A stretch of DNA of 64,000 nucleotides from Chryseobacterium culicis (GCF_900108365.1 NZ_FNWQ01000005.1:186001-250000); one strand, 5' to 3'; positions 1 through 9,175 are shown, numbered from the stretch's first letter. The notes: generated by a model not told the origin, from the letters alone. Translations and numbers: made by a program.

Positions 1-1186
1 CCATTGCGATGGCTCTCAGAATATCCAGACTGGTAAGAACTTTCCCGCTGGCAATGACTCTTAATTTATTTCTTACGTTGTAATTGTTAAGGGTTCTGTT
101 TACAAAGATCAAAGCAGGCTCCAATGGCATCCCTACTCCATCCGAGAATTCAGGCGGCGCAGCTCCTGTTCCACCTTCTGCTCCGTCGATAGTAATAAAG
201 TCAGGATAAATTTTCAGTACGTTCATCTGAACGCAGATATCTTCAAATTCTTTGGTATCTCCTATACACAGCTTAAATCCAACCGGCTTTCCTCCTGAAA
301 GCTCTCTCAGCTGCTGTACGAATCTCAGCAATCCTGCTGCATCAGAGAATGAAGTATGTGATGGAGGTGAAATAACAGTCATACCCGGAGTTACGTGACG
401 AATCGCTGCAATTTCCGGAGTATTTTTTACGCCCGGAAGCACTCCTCCATGTCCCGGTTTTGCTCCCTGTGATAATTTGATTTCGATCATTTTCACATTG
501 GGAAGGTTGGAATATTTCGTGAATAATTCAGGATTGAATTTTCCTTCTTCATCACGACATCCGAAATATCCGGTTCCGATCTGCCAGCAAAGGTCTCCGC
601 CTTCCATGTGGTGGGGTGAAATTCCTCCTTCTCCAGTATTATGGTAAAAATTTCCTTTTTTAGCCCCTCTGTTTAATGAAATCTGCGCTCTGTCACTCAG
701 GGCTCCAAAACTCATTGCAGAGATATTGAATAATGATGCATGGTAAGGCTGTGTACACTGCTCTCCTCCTACCCAAACTCTCGGAAGCTCTTCTGATGGT
801 GATTTGGCATAAATAGAATGCTTGATCCCTTCATATTTTCTGTGATTCACTTCCAGCTGTGTTCCAAAAGCTACGGTATCACTTAAATTTTTTGCACGTC
901 TGTATACTGCAGAACGCTGGTTTCTCGGAAATGGCTTCCCGTCTGTTTCCCTTTCAATAAAGTATTGCTGCATTTCGGGTGAAATACTTTCGAAAAAATA
1001 CCTGAAGTATCCCAATACCGGAAAATTCCTCAATATAGCATGTTTCGACTGGTAAGCATTGTAAACACCCAATGCATAGATGGCGGATAACAGCGTTGGT
1101 ATCCAGTAATGCGCTCTGATCAGCAGTGCTATAATCCATGTAGCAGCTACTAATACAATTCCCCAAGATAAAAACTTATCTCTCAT
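1..1186 (-). CDS. FMN-binding glutamate synthase-family protein (partial)
   Basis: The frame opens at the ATG at 1184-1186 and runs off the left edge, so 395 N-terminal residues are visible and the C-terminus is missing. Two hydrophobic segments (about residues 7-24 and 28-43) suggest a membrane anchor. The following part matches the FMN-binding TIM barrel of the large glutamate synthase subunit, with NISAMSFGALS, HNTGEGGIS, KLSQGAKPGHGG and DGAEGGTGAAPPEF visible in order. The glutaminase domain of true GltB is absent, as is usual for this stand-alone family. Electron donor and substrate are not established. It lies 54 bases downstream of mtaB on the same strand with no clear terminator between them, so it may be co-transcribed. 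Confidence 0.9.
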   Translation of the reverse strand, partial: MRDKFLSWGIVLVAATWIIALLIRAHYWIPTLLSAIYALGVYNAYQSKHAILRNFPVLGYFRYFFESISPEMQQYFIERETDGKPFPRNQRSAVYRRAKNLSDTVAFGTQLEVNHRKYEGIKHSIYAKSPSEELPRVWVGGEQCTQPYHASLFNISAMSFGALSDRAQISLNRGAKKGNFYHNTGEGGISPHHMEGGDLCWQIGTGYFGCRDEEGKFNPELFTKYSNLPNVKMIEIKLSQGAKPGHGGVLPGVKNTPEIAAIRHVTPGMTVISPPSHTSFSDAAGLLRFVQQLRELSGGKPVGFKLCIGDTKEFEDICVQMNVLKIYPDFITIDGAEGGTGAAPPEFSDGVGMPLEPALIFVNRTLNNYNVRNKLRVIASGKVLTSLDILRAIAM

Positions 1187-1240
1187 GAATGTAGTATTTA
1201 AAAGTTTAAAAATAAATTTAGTAGAATTTTTGCAAAGAGC

Positions 1241-2587
1241 CTATGCTTTTGCTAAAAAACTTTGGTAGGAAGACTGCACAGAAACCGTGCCATCTGACAG
1301 GATTTTTTCTAAATTCAGAAATTCAATTTGATTAACGGATGCAGGATCAAAATCTTTCTGGACTCTCACATAATTTTCTGTGAAGCCAAACATTTTTCCG
1401 TCTTTGTTTTCATGCTCCCAAAGAACTGGAAGCGTTTTTCCAAGCTGTGTCTGATAGAATGCCATTTTCTTCTTTTCAGAAAGAATTCTCAGCATTTTAT
1501 TACGTTTTTTCCTTTCAGGTATCGGAACAATACCGTCCATTGCAGCAGCCTCTGTATTTTCTCTTTCAGAATACGTAAATACGTGAAGGTAAGTAATAGG
1601 AAGTTCATTAAGGAAATTATAGGTTTCCATAAACAGCTCCTCTGTTTCTCCAGGGAATCCTACAATAACGTCTACCCCAATAGCCGCATCAGGCATTACC
1701 TCGCGGATCTTATTGACTCTGTTATTGTACAGTTTTGTCAGGTAGCGGCGTTTCATCTTTTTCAACAGTTCATCACTTCCGGACTGTAGTGGAATATGAA
1801 AATGCGGAACAAAGCTTTTACTTTTTGAAACCAGCTCTATACTTTCGTCTTTTAAAAGATTGGGTTCAATAGAAGATATGCGGATTCTTTCAATTCCTTC
1901 CACTTTATCCAATTCTGAAATAAGATCCAGGAATGTATGCTCATGTCTTTTATTTCCGAATTCACCTTTACCGTAATCACCGATATTCACCCCTGTAAGA
2001 ACAATTTCTTTGATGTCCTTAGCAGCAATTTCCGCGGCATTTCTTAGAACATTTTCAATAGTATCGGAACGGGAAATTCCTCTTGCTAAAGGAATAGTAC
2101 AGTATGTACATTTATAATCACAGCCATCCTGCACTTTAAGGAAAGCTCTGGTTCTGTCTCCGATAGAGTAGCTTCCGATAAAGAAATCGGTTTCTTCAAT
2201 TTCACATGAATGAACAACTCCCTCGCTTTCGGATTTCTCCAAATCGTCAAGGTAGCTGAGAATATTGAATTTTTCTTTGGCTCCTAAAACAAGATCTACC
2301 CCTTCAATCTGTGAAATTTCTTCAGGCTTTAACTGAGCATAACATCCTACAATTACCACCAGTCCTTCCGGATTAGCTTTCATTGCTCTTTTTACGTGAA
2401 GCTTACATTCACGGTCAGCATTTTCTGTTACAGAACAGGTATTGATAACATACACATTCGCTTTATCATCAAAACCTACCTTATCATAACCTGCATCTGT
2501 CAATTGACGGGCAATAGTAGATGTTTCTGCAAAGTTGAGTTTGCAGCCAAGTGTATGAAACGCGGCAGTTCTGTGAAAAGTAGACAT
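1241..2587 (-). CDS. mtaB: tRNA t6A37 methylthiotransferase MtaB
   Basis: A 448-residue radical SAM methylthiotransferase, predicted to convert t6A to ms2t6A at position 37 of ANN-decoding tRNAs. The N-terminal MTTase domain carries the three cluster cysteines C15 (TLGCKLN), C51 (NTCSVT) and C82 (VGCYAQ). The radical SAM motif C-x3-C-x2-C is at C156, C160 and C163 (DGCDYKCTYC). The last 70 residues fit a TRAM RNA-binding domain. Length is normal for MtaB, and the TLGCKLN start favours MtaB over MiaB. The gene has its own good promoter at 2613-2641. Confidence 0.93.
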   Translation of the reverse strand: MSTFHRTAAFHTLGCKLNFAETSTIARQLTDAGYDKVGFDDKANVYVINTCSVTENADRECKLHVKRAMKANPEGLVVIVGCYAQLKPEEISQIEGVDLVLGAKEKFNILSYLDDLEKSESEGVVHSCEIEETDFFIGSYSIGDRTRAFLKVQDGCDYKCTYCTIPLARGISRSDTIENVLRNAAEIAAKDIKEIVLTGVNIGDYGKGEFGNKRHEHTFLDLISELDKVEGIERIRISSIEPNLLKDESIELVSKSKSFVPHFHIPLQSGSDELLKKMKRRYLTKLYNNRVNKIREVMPDAAIGVDVIVGFPGETEELFMETYNFLNELPITYLHVFTYSERENTEAAAMDGIVPIPERKKRNKMLRILSEKKKMAFYQTQLGKTLPVLWEHENKDGKMFGFTENYVRVQKDFDPASVNQIEFLNLEKILSDGTVSVQSSYQSFLAKA

Positions 2588-2612
2588 TTGTTACTCCTGA
2601 ATTTTATGGGTG

Positions 2613-2641
2613 CAAAGATAGTAATTTTAATAATAAACCAA
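2613..2641 (-). promoter_or_regulatory. Bacteroidota-type promoter of mtaB
   Basis: On the minus strand TTG (2641-2639) is followed after 18 bases by TATCTTTG (2620-2613). This matches the TTG / TAnnTTTG pattern of Bacteroidota housekeeping promoters. The start codon is 26 bases downstream of the -7 box. Confidence 0.65.
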
Positions 2642-2653
2642 GATTGATTCAAT

Positions 2654-3244
2654 CTATTGTTTATATTCGTCTCTAACTTCCGGGCTGTTTTGCAAGCAGA
2701 CGGGAGATGAATTGGCCTCCGGTTCCTGAGCTGAAAATTTTGTTTTCATTTCAGCATTAAACTCCTGAGAACGGTTTCTGGCGATGGATAATGTATTCCA
2801 GTCTTCATTTTTTATCATTTTGGCGATATAAACAATCTGACCGATATGATAGGGATAATGAGCCAATTGTCTGAGCACAGCATCAATCACCGGATGAGCT
2901 TCTCCTCTGATATACGTTATCGAGTAGAGGTTATCATCATTTATTTTTTCAAGGGCTTCAAAAAAGCATTTCCAGCCCTGCTCCCAAAAATCCAGAACCT
3001 GTTCTTTGGTGGTAAAGGTATTAACAAACTCTCCGTCTCGGTTACGCCAGGATTTTTCTCCGTCTTCTGTCAGAAAATTAGTCCATCTCGACAGCATATT
3101 TCCTGCAATATGTTTTACAATGATGGCGATAGAATTACTTTCTTCATTGTACTGCCAGAACATCTGATCATCCGTAAGCTGGTCAAATGTCTTATCACCA
3201 AGCGATTTATAATATTCAAAGCGTTTTACAAAAAGATCTTTCAT
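2654..3244 (-). CDS. DinB-like / DUF1572 protein
   Basis: A 196-residue soluble protein that looks like the DUF1572 branch of the DinB four-helix superfamily, whose members often bind a metal through three histidines. Histidines in matching contexts are present (IIVKHIAGNM near residue 45, and LAHYPYHIGQIVYIAK near residue 130). The segment SMAIARNRSQEFN-like near residue 155 (read SIARNRSQEFNAEM) is typical of the family. The last 27 residues are a polar tail with no recognised domain. The biochemical role is unknown; some relatives are thiol transferases or stress proteins. It is separated from the T9SS gene upstream by a hairpin terminator. Confidence 0.75.
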   Translation of the reverse strand: MKDLFVKRFEYYKSLGDKTFDQLTDDQMFWQYNEESNSIAIIVKHIAGNMLSRWTNFLTEDGEKSWRNRDGEFVNTFTTKEQVLDFWEQGWKCFFEALEKINDDNLYSITYIRGEAHPVIDAVLRQLAHYPYHIGQIVYIAKMIKNEDWNTLSIARNRSQEFNAEMKTKFSAQEPEANSSPVCLQNSPEVRDEYKQ

Positions 3245-3283
3245 GCTTGCTATTTTGCCATCTAATGTAACACCTTTAGAAAC

Positions 3284-3313
3284 ATAAAACCACTTCCGAT
3301 GAAGTGGTTTTAT
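3284..3313 (-). terminator. Hairpin terminator after the T9SS type-B gene
   Basis: A perfect 13-bp stem (3284-3296 with 3301-3313, loop CGAT) lies 20 bases downstream of the stop codon of the minus-strand gene ending at 3333. The stem arms end in A/T runs on both strands. Confidence 0.75.
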
Positions 3314-3332
3314 CTATGTATTGTATTGATTA

Positions 3333-5435
3333 TTATTCTCTGTTTTTCACCAATACCCAACCCGTAAATTTGATTGGAGTATTCTTCTTGTCATTTTCAT
3401 TCCATGTAATAGAATACCAGTATGTTCCGGTAGGTACACTTCTTCCGCCCTGGGTACCATCCCATTTATAACCGTTTGATCGGTCTGCCTGGAAGATTTT
3501 GTTTCCATACCGGTCAAAAACATTCATGATCAGGTTTTGTTTGTTGGCTAATGCAGAATAATCAATCATATCATTTATTCCATCGGCATTAGGGGTAATC
3601 ACATTAACTAAATTGGGCACTACAATTCCTATTTCTATCGGATCACAGTCGTAAGCATCTTTTACATATACTTTGTGATCTCCTCTTGAAAGATTATTGA
3701 AGACATTGGAATCCTGCCAGATAATATTATCAATGGAATATTTATAAGCCGGATTTCCTCCTATTACGGATATGGTAATGGTATTATTAGAAATATCAAT
3801 ACCGGAAACTACGGGCTGATCAGAAGGAAGTACTTTCACGGTTTGTGTTGTTATACATTCTCCTGTTTTCAATTTTACCCAATATACTCCAATTCCTGCT
3901 TTAATGGTTCTTGTAGTAGCTCCTGTACTCCATTCATAGCTTTTAAACCCGGCTCCTGCATCCAGCGTTGTCTGATCTTCTGCGCAAATGGTGACATCTT
4001 TAAGCGTATCAGAATATACAGGCGGAATCACTACCAAAGTAATTCTGGCTACCGCGTAACATCCCTGCGCATTGGAAACTCTTACATACACAAATCCATT
4101 AGGAGCAATATAGTTAGCTGCATTCAGGATTTCATTGGTCTGATTAACCGCGTCTGACAATGAAGGATAATATTTTTTAGTAGGATTCGTCTGACCTGTT
4201 ACTGAGGCATTGACAAGATTGAAAGAGGCTGTGGATGGATTAGCTTCTATGAAACATGATCTCAACGTGACTTCATTCACTACCACTACCGGATTAAACT
4301 TCAGGGTAATCTGTGCAATGGCAATACAGCCAAACTCAGAGATTATTTTCACATAAATAACACCTTCCGCAGATACAAATGCCATGGGTGTTGTAATCTC
4401 ATTGATGCCGGCGTTGAGATCGGCCATTGTGTGATAATATTTTTTAGTGACATTCGGGTTGGAAATAACGTCTGCGGTTGTTAAATCAAACAAAGCAGTT
4501 CCTGCATTGTTATTGTTACAGGCAGTTAATGTTACATTTGTAGCTGTAATGGCACCGTTTTTAAATTTAAATGTTCCTACCTGCTTACATTTATTAAGCG
4601 GATTGGCTGCATTAGCAGGATCGGTATAATTGATACTGTAATAGTAAACTGTAGTAGTATTGACTGTAATAGGTGCTGTAATCGGATTATTCCCTGTTAG
4701 AGCATCGTTCTGAGTCAGATGATAACTTACACCAAAGTTTTGATTTCCGTTAATAATTCCTGCAGACAGGGTAGAAAAATCAAACAATACGGTAGGAGAA
4801 CATATAACAACTTCTCTTGGATCTGCGGGATTGGCAGCCGGAATTCCAGGAGGAATAAATGGCTGAGTCTGGATACCGGGATCTGTAAACGGGGAAGCCA
4901 GTGTGGCAGTTCCGCCCCAGGTTAAAGAAAACGGAGCTGTTGTAGAGCTGGTACTGCTTACCCAGTTGTCTATAAACAGGTAATAGGTTTGTCCCGGCAA
5001 AACATCCAAATATTTGCAATAAGGCGTCAGAGAACCTCCTGCAGCACTTAGAAGTGTACTTGTCATATTGAGTCCGGTTGCCGGGCCAGGCCCGATTACC
5101 GTTGCCGCATTACAGCGTATTGGAGATCCCAGACTTCCGCAGGTTACATTAGGACCAAAAATAGCCCAGTCATAATCCGCATCCGGGTTATTGGGAACAA
5201 GATCAAAGGTAAGTGTACCTCCGGTGGCGATTGTGATTTTATACCAAATGGAGTTGTGTTCTCCCGTGAAATCTATACAACTTCCTGAGTTGACCAATTC
5301 TTTGATATTGCCATATCCTGTAGGACTGTAAGTGATATTAGAGTTACCACAAACTGAAAGAGCTGTGGCACAATCTGCCTGAGAATAATAAGCATGAGAG
5401 ATACAGAGAAGTACAAATAGTAAAAGTTTTCTCAT
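3333..5435 (-). CDS. T9SS type-B sorting-domain surface protein
   Basis: A 700-residue secreted protein. Residues 1-19 are a signal peptide ending in YYSQ. The middle contains a domain with cysteines and an aspartate-rich loop (PNNPDADYDWAIFG), then repeated beta-sandwich segments of about 85 residues (ITLKFNPVVVVNE..., ITLVVIPPVYSD...). The C-terminal 90 residues form the gliding-motility-associated type-B T9SS signal, with ITPNADGINDMI, NVFDRYGNKIF and PTGTYWYSITW visible. Such proteins cross the outer membrane through the type IX system and stay at the surface or are released. Ligand or activity cannot be told. A strong promoter lies at 5492-5521 and the gene appears monocistronic. Confidence 0.88.
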   Translation of the reverse strand: MRKLLLFVLLCISHAYYSQADCATALSVCGNSNITYSPTGYGNIKELVNSGSCIDFTGEHNSIWYKITIATGGTLTFDLVPNNPDADYDWAIFGPNVTCGSLGSPIRCNAATVIGPGPATGLNMTSTLLSAAGGSLTPYCKYLDVLPGQTYYLFIDNWVSSTSSTTAPFSLTWGGTATLASPFTDPGIQTQPFIPPGIPAANPADPREVVICSPTVLFDFSTLSAGIINGNQNFGVSYHLTQNDALTGNNPITAPITVNTTTVYYYSINYTDPANAANPLNKCKQVGTFKFKNGAITATNVTLTACNNNNAGTALFDLTTADVISNPNVTKKYYHTMADLNAGINEITTPMAFVSAEGVIYVKIISEFGCIAIAQITLKFNPVVVVNEVTLRSCFIEANPSTASFNLVNASVTGQTNPTKKYYPSLSDAVNQTNEILNAANYIAPNGFVYVRVSNAQGCYAVARITLVVIPPVYSDTLKDVTICAEDQTTLDAGAGFKSYEWSTGATTRTIKAGIGVYWVKLKTGECITTQTVKVLPSDQPVVSGIDISNNTITISVIGGNPAYKYSIDNIIWQDSNVFNNLSRGDHKVYVKDAYDCDPIEIGIVVPNLVNVITPNADGINDMIDYSALANKQNLIMNVFDRYGNKIFQADRSNGYKWDGTQGGRSVPTGTYWYSITWNENDKKNTPIKFTGWVLVKNRE

Positions 5436-5491
5436 AGATTATATGTTTTTGTGGTTATTCGTTATACATCATATTGATATCCAACGTACAC

Positions 5492-5521
5492 CAAATATAC
5501 CCATATTTTAATTACAAACAA
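5492..5521 (-). promoter_or_regulatory. Promoter of the T9SS type-B gene
   Basis: On the minus strand TTG (5521-5519), a 19-base spacer and TATATTTG (5499-5492) form a near-ideal Bacteroidota promoter about 57 bases upstream of the start codon at 5435. Confidence 0.6.
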
Positions 5522-5623
5522 TAAAATCGAGATAATTTTAAACTATTTTAAATTAAAACACTAAAAAAATTAAAATTATTCATAGTAAACCCAATTAATC
5601 AGCATAATAACCAAACAGGAATT

Positions 5624-6421
5624 TTATTTGATGCTTGTGATATTCCCGCAGAGGTTTTCAAGATGAAATATCTTATGAAAGGGGCTTTTTACTTCTTTTA
5701 AATGTTCTTTATCCTGAATAAAGGTGTATCTGGAAGCAATAGAATTCATATCCGAAACAATCACCAGCCAGCATTCATCCACAGAGGTATCATAGTAGGG
5801 AAATTTTTCATTTTTCTTTTCGATCAGCTCCAGAATTTTCTCTGAGCAAAGCTCATCAAAAAGGTTCATGCTATATTCATGCGTGATGAAAACATTTCTG
5901 CGATGGAATGATTTCCTGATGCTTTTTACGCAACCTATTGCTTTATTTTTTTTAATGCTTTTATAAATACTAATAATATTTTCCTGTTGTTTTTCCAGAT
6001 TATCAAATTTTGTTTCCGGGTGGAATTCTAAAAAATAAACACCACGATATTTCGTAGTGTCTTCCTGTTCTAATAATATTTCTGCCTGACGGAACATTTT
6101 ATTCAAAGTACTTTCCACTTTTTTCATTTCCAGATGGTTAATCACTTCAGTCAGTTCAATTCCGATTTTTTTGTCGTTAAGTTTTGCGATAAAGTCTGGG
6201 CTTTCGCAGGTAAGGTTTTCAAATTTCACATCGGGAAAATGATGCATAAAAGAGTTAAGCAGAAGAATCTCGGATTTCTTTCTGTATTTTTCACGGTCAT
6301 GAAGCGGTGATTCGTCTATCGTACGGTGATACTTTTCCATTGGCTTTTTTTTCAAATGCCGATTCAGGTAGTATAAGCTTAAATTCTTTATCAGATCTTC
6401 TTCAGAAAACGTCTTTTTCAT
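5624..6421 (-). CDS. Hypothetical protein, possible PD-(D/E)xK-like fold
   Basis: A 265-residue soluble, lysine-rich protein without signal peptide or membrane segment, not recognised with certainty. Residues about 75-105 contain SPDFIAKLNDKKIGIELTEV. An acidic residue after a proline, then a hydrophobic strand ending in E-x-T, resembles the core of PD-(D/E)xK nucleases, with threonine where lysine is usual. A charged helical N-terminus (LNRHLKKKPMEKYHRTIDE) precedes it. The next gene upstream is divergent and the next downstream gene has its own promoter, so it seems to stand alone. It could be an orphan nuclease-like protein; an inactive fold is equally possible. Confidence 0.55.
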   Translation of the reverse strand: MKKTFSEEDLIKNLSLYYLNRHLKKKPMEKYHRTIDESPLHDREKYRKKSEILLLNSFMHHFPDVKFENLTCESPDFIAKLNDKKIGIELTEVINHLEMKKVESTLNKMFRQAEILLEQEDTTKYRGVYFLEFHPETKFDNLEKQQENIISIYKSIKKNKAIGCVKSIRKSFHRRNVFITHEYSMNLFDELCSEKILELIEKKNEKFPYYDTSVDECWLVIVSDMNSIASRYTFIQDKEHLKEVKSPFHKIFHLENLCGNITSIK

Positions 6422-6592
6422 GTGTGATTTTTTTATTTAATTAAAGAACACATGCAGCCATGGGCTTTCATCGTTAAAAGTTTTTGATAATCAAAAATTT
6501 ACCCACTTAAAGATAAGCAAAAAAACAATTCAATATCTGGTTTTACTAGTAATTTATCTATTAATTAATGTAAAGTTTACTTTCATAATTAA

Positions 6593-6600
6593 TACCTTTG
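6593..6600 (+). promoter_or_regulatory. -7 box TACCTTTG upstream of glucan phosphorylase
   Basis: TACCTTTG matches TAnnTTTG. Transcription starting about 7 bases downstream would begin near 6607, after an in-frame TTG at 6598, and so supports the ATG at 6628 as the real start. No clean -33 TTG is visible. Confidence 0.45.
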
Positions 6601-6627
6601 CCTTTTTATAAACACAAATACATATTT

Positions 6628-8292
6628 ATGGATTTTAAGAATTTCAGAATACCCTACAATATCAACCCACAGTATTCCACGAAAACCGCCTATTTTTCAA
6701 TGGAATTTGCTATTGAGCAAGTTCTAAAGATATATTCCGGAGGGCTTGGATTTCTGGCAGGATCCCATATGAGAAGTGCCTACAATCTTAAGCAGGACCT
6801 TATCGGAATTGGTATTTTATGGAAATTCGGATATTATGATCAGGCAAGAAATCATGATCAGACATTACAGCCGGTTTGGACAAAAAAAATGTACAGCTTT
6901 CTTGAAGATACCGGAATAAAATTTCAAATCGAAATCCACAGTGCTCCGGTTTGGGTAAAAGTATGGTATCTGGATCCTGAAACATTTAATACAGCTCCTA
7001 TGTTTTTCCTTTCCACGGATGTTCCGGAAAACGACCATGTTTCCAAAACAATCTGCCACAAGCTCTATGATGCCAATGAGTCTACAAAACTGGCACAATA
7101 TATTTTGCTGGGAAAAGGAGGTGCTAAATTACTGGACGAACTGAACGTTGAAAGAGATGTTTATCATCTTAACGAAGCTCACGGGCTTCCGGCAGCTTTT
7201 CATCTTTTAAAAAAGTATAATGGCGATCTTAACAAAGTCAGAGAAAAACTGGTTTTCACTACCCATACACCTGAAGAAGCAGGAAACGAAAAGCATAATT
7301 TCAAACTATGCTATGATATGTCTTATTTTTCCGGCTACAGCATGGAGGAAGTGAAAAAGATTGAGGGTTCAGATGACGACCGTTTCAACCATTCCCTGTG
7401 TGCATTAAGAATGGCTAGAATTGCGAATGGAGTTTCCCAGCTTCATGGTGTAGTTTCCAGAGCGATGTGGAGTAAATATCCAGGTATTTGTGAAATTACA
7501 TCCATCACCAACGCACAGGAGTTTAAATATTGGGCTGATAAACCACTGTACAATGCAAAAGACGAAAATGAAACAACCGTTTTCGACTTCCGTAAAAAAT
7601 ATTTAAAGAAAAAATTATTCAGCATTGTTGCAGATCAGACAGGGAATTTATTTAACCCCAATATTTTTACAATCGTTTGGGCAAGAAGATTCGCAGGATA
7701 TAAGAGAGCAGATCTTCTTTTACACGACAAAGAAAGGTTCTATAAGCTTCTGAATAATCCAAAATATCCGGTGCAGATCATCTGGGCAGGAAAACCTTAC
7801 CCAATGGACTACTCTGCTATTTCTACATTCAATACTCTGGTTGAAGAAAGTAAATATCATAAAAATGTAGCCGTTCTTACAGGCTATGAGCTTTCTCTCA
7901 GTAAATCTCTGAAGCAGGGTTCTGATCTTTGGCTTAATAATCCGAGAGTTCCCAGAGAAGCTTCAGGAACTTCCGGCATGACAGCTGCTATGAACGGTTC
8001 AGTAAACTTATCTACAGATGACGGCTGGATTCCGGAATTTGCCAGACATGGTGAAAATTCTTTCGTAGTTCCCAAAGCAGATTATCAGAATATGAGCATC
8101 TACGAACAGGATAATTATGATTTGAATACACTGTATGAAATTCTGGAAAACGAAATTCTTCCAACGTACTATGACCGCCCTGACCAATGGAGAAAAATCC
8201 AGCAGCATGCAATGAATGACGTTCAGGATCACTTCAATAGCGACAGGATGGCGGATGAATATTACAGACTGCTTTATAATGCAAAAAAATAA
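6628..8292 (+). CDS. Alpha-glucan phosphorylase-like GT35 protein lacking the PLP lysine
   Basis: A 554-residue cytosolic protein of the short bacterial alpha-glucan phosphorylase group (GT35, GT-B fold). Family motifs appear in order: STKTAYFSMEF near the N-terminus, YSGGLGFLAGSH, HLNEAHG, FTTHTPEEAGNEKH, WARRFAGYKRADL and EASGTSGMTAAMNG followed by DGWIPEF. In active phosphorylases the lysine holding pyridoxal phosphate sits where this protein has threonine (SGMT rather than SGMK or GNMK). The phosphate-contacting arginine and lysine in RFAGYKR remain. It may therefore be a PLP-independent glucosyltransferase or a regulatory homologue rather than a true phosphorylase. The start is the ATG at 6628, placed by the -7 box at 6593-6600. 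The gene is monocistronic and ends in a bidirectional terminator. Confidence 0.8.
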   Translation: MDFKNFRIPYNINPQYSTKTAYFSMEFAIEQVLKIYSGGLGFLAGSHMRSAYNLKQDLIGIGILWKFGYYDQARNHDQTLQPVWTKKMYSFLEDTGIKFQIEIHSAPVWVKVWYLDPETFNTAPMFFLSTDVPENDHVSKTICHKLYDANESTKLAQYILLGKGGAKLLDELNVERDVYHLNEAHGLPAAFHLLKKYNGDLNKVREKLVFTTHTPEEAGNEKHNFKLCYDMSYFSGYSMEEVKKIEGSDDDRFNHSLCALRMARIANGVSQLHGVVSRAMWSKYPGICEITSITNAQEFKYWADKPLYNAKDENETTVFDFRKKYLKKKLFSIVADQTGNLFNPNIFTIVWARRFAGYKRADLLLHDKERFYKLLNNPKYPVQIIWAGKPYPMDYSAISTFNTLVEESKYHKNVAVLTGYELSLSKSLKQGSDLWLNNPRVPREASGTSGMTAAMNGSVNLSTDDGWIPEFARHGENSFVVPKADYQNMSIYEQDNYDLNTLYEILENEILPTYYDRPDQWRKIQQHAMNDVQDHFNSDRMADEYYRLLYNAKK

Positions 8293-8356
8293 ACCCAAAG
8301 CATAAAAGGAGAAAAATACAACATTAGCTTATTTTTCCATTTTGCTGTTCAATAAA

Positions 8357-8387
8357 AAAATGCCGGGAAATTTTTTCCCGGCATTTT
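8357..8387. terminator. Bidirectional terminator
   Basis: A perfect 14-bp stem (8357-8370 with 8374-8387) containing GCCGGG/CCCGGC is flanked by A and T runs. It serves the plus-strand gene ending at 8292 and the minus-strand gene ending at 8397. Confidence 0.85.
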
Positions 8388-8396
8388 GATTAGAGT

Positions 8397-8585
8397 TTAT
8401 TTGCTTTTTTTCCTGGAAGGCACTTTAAGGCCTTTTTCTCTGGCTTCAGAAATACCGATGGCTACGGCTTGTTTTCTGCTTGTCACTTTTTTTCCGGAAG
8501 AGGATTTCAATTTTCCTTCCTTAAATTCGTGCATTACTTTTCCTACTTTGTCCTGAGCTTTTTCTGAATATTTAGTCTTGCTCAT
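8397..8585 (-). CDS. Small basic protein, DUF6496-like
   Basis: A 62-residue lysine-rich protein starting at the ATG at 8583-8585. It has the motif YSEKAQDKVGKVMHEFKEGKL followed by SSSGKKVTSRKQAVAIGISEAR and a basic tail, as in small DUF6496-type proteins of Bacteroidota. The basic composition and the KVTSRKQAVAIGIS segment suggest nucleic-acid binding, but no function is proven. It lies 13 bases downstream of the next gene on the same strand and probably shares its transcript. Confidence 0.75.
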   Translation of the reverse strand: MSKTKYSEKAQDKVGKVMHEFKEGKLKSSSGKKVTSRKQAVAIGISEAREKGLKVPSRKKSK

Positions 8586-8598
8586 GATAATTTTTTTT

Positions 8599-9072
8599 TT
8601 AAGATTTTGGCAGGGATACTCCCAGTTCGTATACACAGGCGTGTTTCAAATATTTTGAACGCTCTCTCGATGTTACCGATTCAAAATGATCATTTTTGAG
8701 CACAATGATCGGATCTTCCGCATTTTCAATTTCAAAATTGGCTAAATATCTTTCGTCTGGCGGGGACTGCTGCAGTTTTGCTTTAATTTTCTGCAGTTCA
8801 TCCGCATATTTTCTAAACCCCGGATCAGAGGAATGGATAAATTTATACTCATCTCCTGCATCAACATGATAATGAAGCTTTTTATCTATCAGTCCTGCTT
8901 CATCCGTAATTTCGGGATTATCATTTCCGTCTCTGAAAACCACTTCTACTAATGATCCCCCTTTTTTCTGGGCGCATTCTTCTGCATCTTTAAAACTGGA
9001 AAAACCTGTATAAACGATCTGATCGTTTAATACATAACGGTTAAGTTTCTGGTTGTATGCATTCGTTTCCAT
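8599..9072 (-). CDS. Hypothetical protein (157 aa)
   Basis: A soluble 157-residue protein beginning METNAYNQKLNRYVLND at the ATG at 9070-9072; the open frame extends 17 codons further upstream but with a non-typical composition. It has no signal peptide, membrane segment or recognised motif. It contains an acidic stretch (DGNDNPEITDEAGLID) and an ADELQKIKAKLQQSPPDERY helix. It is followed 13 bases later by the small basic DUF6496-like gene, and the two probably form a two-gene stress or housekeeping operon. No function is assigned. Confidence 0.65.
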   Translation of the reverse strand: METNAYNQKLNRYVLNDQIVYTGFSSFKDAEECAQKKGGSLVEVVFRDGNDNPEITDEAGLIDKKLHYHVDAGDEYKFIHSSDPGFRKYADELQKIKAKLQQSPPDERYLANFEIENAEDPIIVLKNDHFESVTSRERSKYLKHACVYELGVSLPKS

Positions 9073-9167
9073 AATTATTATTTTGATTCGATTATATAAT
9101 ATGATATTCAATTTTTTTGCCAAAAAGCGTATTTCAAAAGGTTTTTAATACATTTTAATAAAATTAT

Positions 9168-9175
9168 TATCTTTG
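9168..9175 (+). promoter_or_regulatory. -7 box TATCTTTG upstream of the DPP4-like gene
   Basis: TATCTTTG is an exact TAnnTTTG match 20-27 bases upstream of the chosen start codon at 9195, implying a leader of only about a dozen bases. No clear -33 TTG at the expected spacing. Confidence 0.45.

Noticed and set aside
1328..1789. Open plus-strand frame of 153 codons inside mtaB
   Set aside because: It lies antisense to conserved MtaB sequence, has no recognisable domain or promoter, and has the composition expected for a reverse-frame shadow.
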